Shown here piece by piece: positions 63,296 to 64,000 of a stretch of 64,000 nt of DNA. The position numbers and the translations under genes were made by a program. Numbering within the stretch: the stretch's first letter is position 1; each line of letters opens with the position of its first letter. The notes beneath the pieces are model-generated. The model was given only the letters and a program-made list of their open reading frames with translations. It did no database searches and was not told the origin of the DNA. This stretch comes from Flectobacillus sp. BAB-3569. GTDB lineage: Bacteria > Bacteroidota > Bacteroidia > Cytophagales > Spirosomataceae. Where the stretch lies: contig NZ_NJFZ01000003.1 in assembly GCF_002270355.1 (NCBI RefSeq), positions 160,307 to 224,306 of the forward strand, read 5' to 3'.

Positions 63296-64000
63296 TGAAA
63301 AACGTAACACGAAATATTAAGTTTATACTTTTGGGAATAATTGGCTCTTTGAGTTCGCAGTATATTGTAGCGCAAGGAAAAAAAGCCTTAAACCCACCTG
63401 TTAACACAGCCAAATTTATAGAAACAGCTCCGACGGTTAGTGCAGATGGTCGTACCATGATTTTCGAGTCAAATCGACAGGGAGATTGGAAGTTGTTCGA
63501 AACCAAAAGAAAAGGAAATGTTTGGTCTGTGCCTACACCAATACCCAAAATCAGCGCTACTTTTTACGAAAATCAACCTTTCGGTGCTCCTTGCTTGAGC
63601 TACGATGGAAATATTCTGTATTTCTCGGCAGAAAGCAAAGAATCTTCTGGTCACGAAGATATTTTTGTTTCTGTAAAAGAGTCTACTGGATGGTCGTCGC
63701 CAACTCGTTTGCCTAATACTATCAATACCACCGATTACGAAGGATATCCATCTCTGTCACCTGATGGACAAAAATTGTATTTTGCTCGTGCCAAATACAA
63801 TGAAAAAAACACACAAGATGCCCAGTCTTGCTATAGAATCATGGTATCCGAAAAAGCCATTGATGGAAGTTGGAAAGCACCTGTTGAGTTGCCAAGCCCT
63901 ATCAATTTGCTATGTGAAAAAGCTCCTCGAATCATGCCTGATGGTAAAACTTTGGTTTTTGCATCGGTAAGAAAAGAAGGAAAAGGTAATTTTGACTTAT
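63296..64000 (+). CDS. Exported PD40 beta-propeller protein, 3' end outside the window
   Basis: The first 235 codons of a longer gene, still open at the window end. A signal peptide (MKNVTRNIKFILLGIIGSLSSQYIVAQ) is followed by WD40-like PD40 repeats: APTVSADGRTMIFESNRQG, LSYDGNILYFSAE, PSLSPDGQKLYFAR and PRIMPDGKTLVFAS. In Bacteroidetes such repeats usually precede a C-terminal OmpA domain that binds peptidoglycan; whether this one has it cannot be seen. PorE-like T9SS components share the layout, so that is one possibility. Confidence 0.85.

Overview
The window is about 64 kb of chromosomal DNA from a member of the Bacteroidota, most likely an aerobic Cytophagales lineage (Spirosomataceae-like; the genus is a guess). 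The evidence is low GC, type IX secretion C-terminal domains on secreted enzymes, large Ig-like adhesins, SUF-type Fe-S assembly, TANNTTTG-type -7 promoter boxes, and many start regions with AT-rich leaders. I see no rRNA, tRNA, insertion sequence, prophage or CRISPR array.

Layout. 1-5.4 kb: a TlpA-like thioredoxin, a T9SS-secreted GH13 amylase and a small membrane protein. 5.9-8.8 kb (minus): an A-type Fe-S carrier, a CtlX-type citrulline hydrolase and an arginine deiminase. 9.8-13.4 kb: a large Ig-like adhesin. 13.8-24.3 kb (minus): a six-gene operon, SWIM zinc finger - DUF5691 - MoxR AAA+ - DUF5682 - DUF4132 - VWA, the counterpart of the uncharacterised E. coli yehI/L/M/P/Q locus. 24.6-26.2 kb: a CotH-like secreted protein whose T9SS tail is split by a frameshift. 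26.8-32.4 kb: a SUF operon (sufC, sufD, GNAT, sufS, sufE, sufT-like, bacilliredoxin) without sufB. 32.4-44.5 kb: housekeeping and accessory genes (TPR, DinB, epimerase, Ppx/GppA, esterase, ExbB/ExbD, MgtC, a frameshifted hybrid histidine kinase, GH20 hexosaminidase, VanZ). 44.8-50.0 kb (minus): thrA and thrB with an AAA15 ATPase + DUF4276 pair, a likely defence module, set between them. 50.4-53.3 kb: a second VWA + MoxR/ChlI-like pair. 53.5-64 kb: XerC/D, S21, ABC-F, MetG, KduI, Pth and the start of a PD40 protein.

The intergenic DNA is unusually rich in repeats. At least four interspersed families recur: (R1) a long perfect hairpin, a short GACGCAA hairpin and an AATCACTCA tail; (R2) paired palindromes around AAGTCTTAGACTT and AGTTTATAAACT; (R3) a ~110-bp TAAGTAATCGTGCA element; (R4) degenerate hairpins built from TAGGC/CTATCGGC words. 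Two tandem arrays are also present: a 264-bp unit before metG and ~42-bp units after the CotH gene.

The most unusual non-coding structure is at 61.2-62.0 kb. Four tandem cassettes each have a different hairpin followed by an almost invariant leader and ATG that opens a different, very short ORF. A good Bacteroidetes promoter lies before the second cassette. I do not recognise this from any family I can name with confidence.

Three genes (CotH, hybrid kinase, XerC/D) each appear to have lost one base from an A/T homopolymer. This may be sequencing error, although the CotH site is also a perfect A_AAA_AAG slippery heptamer.
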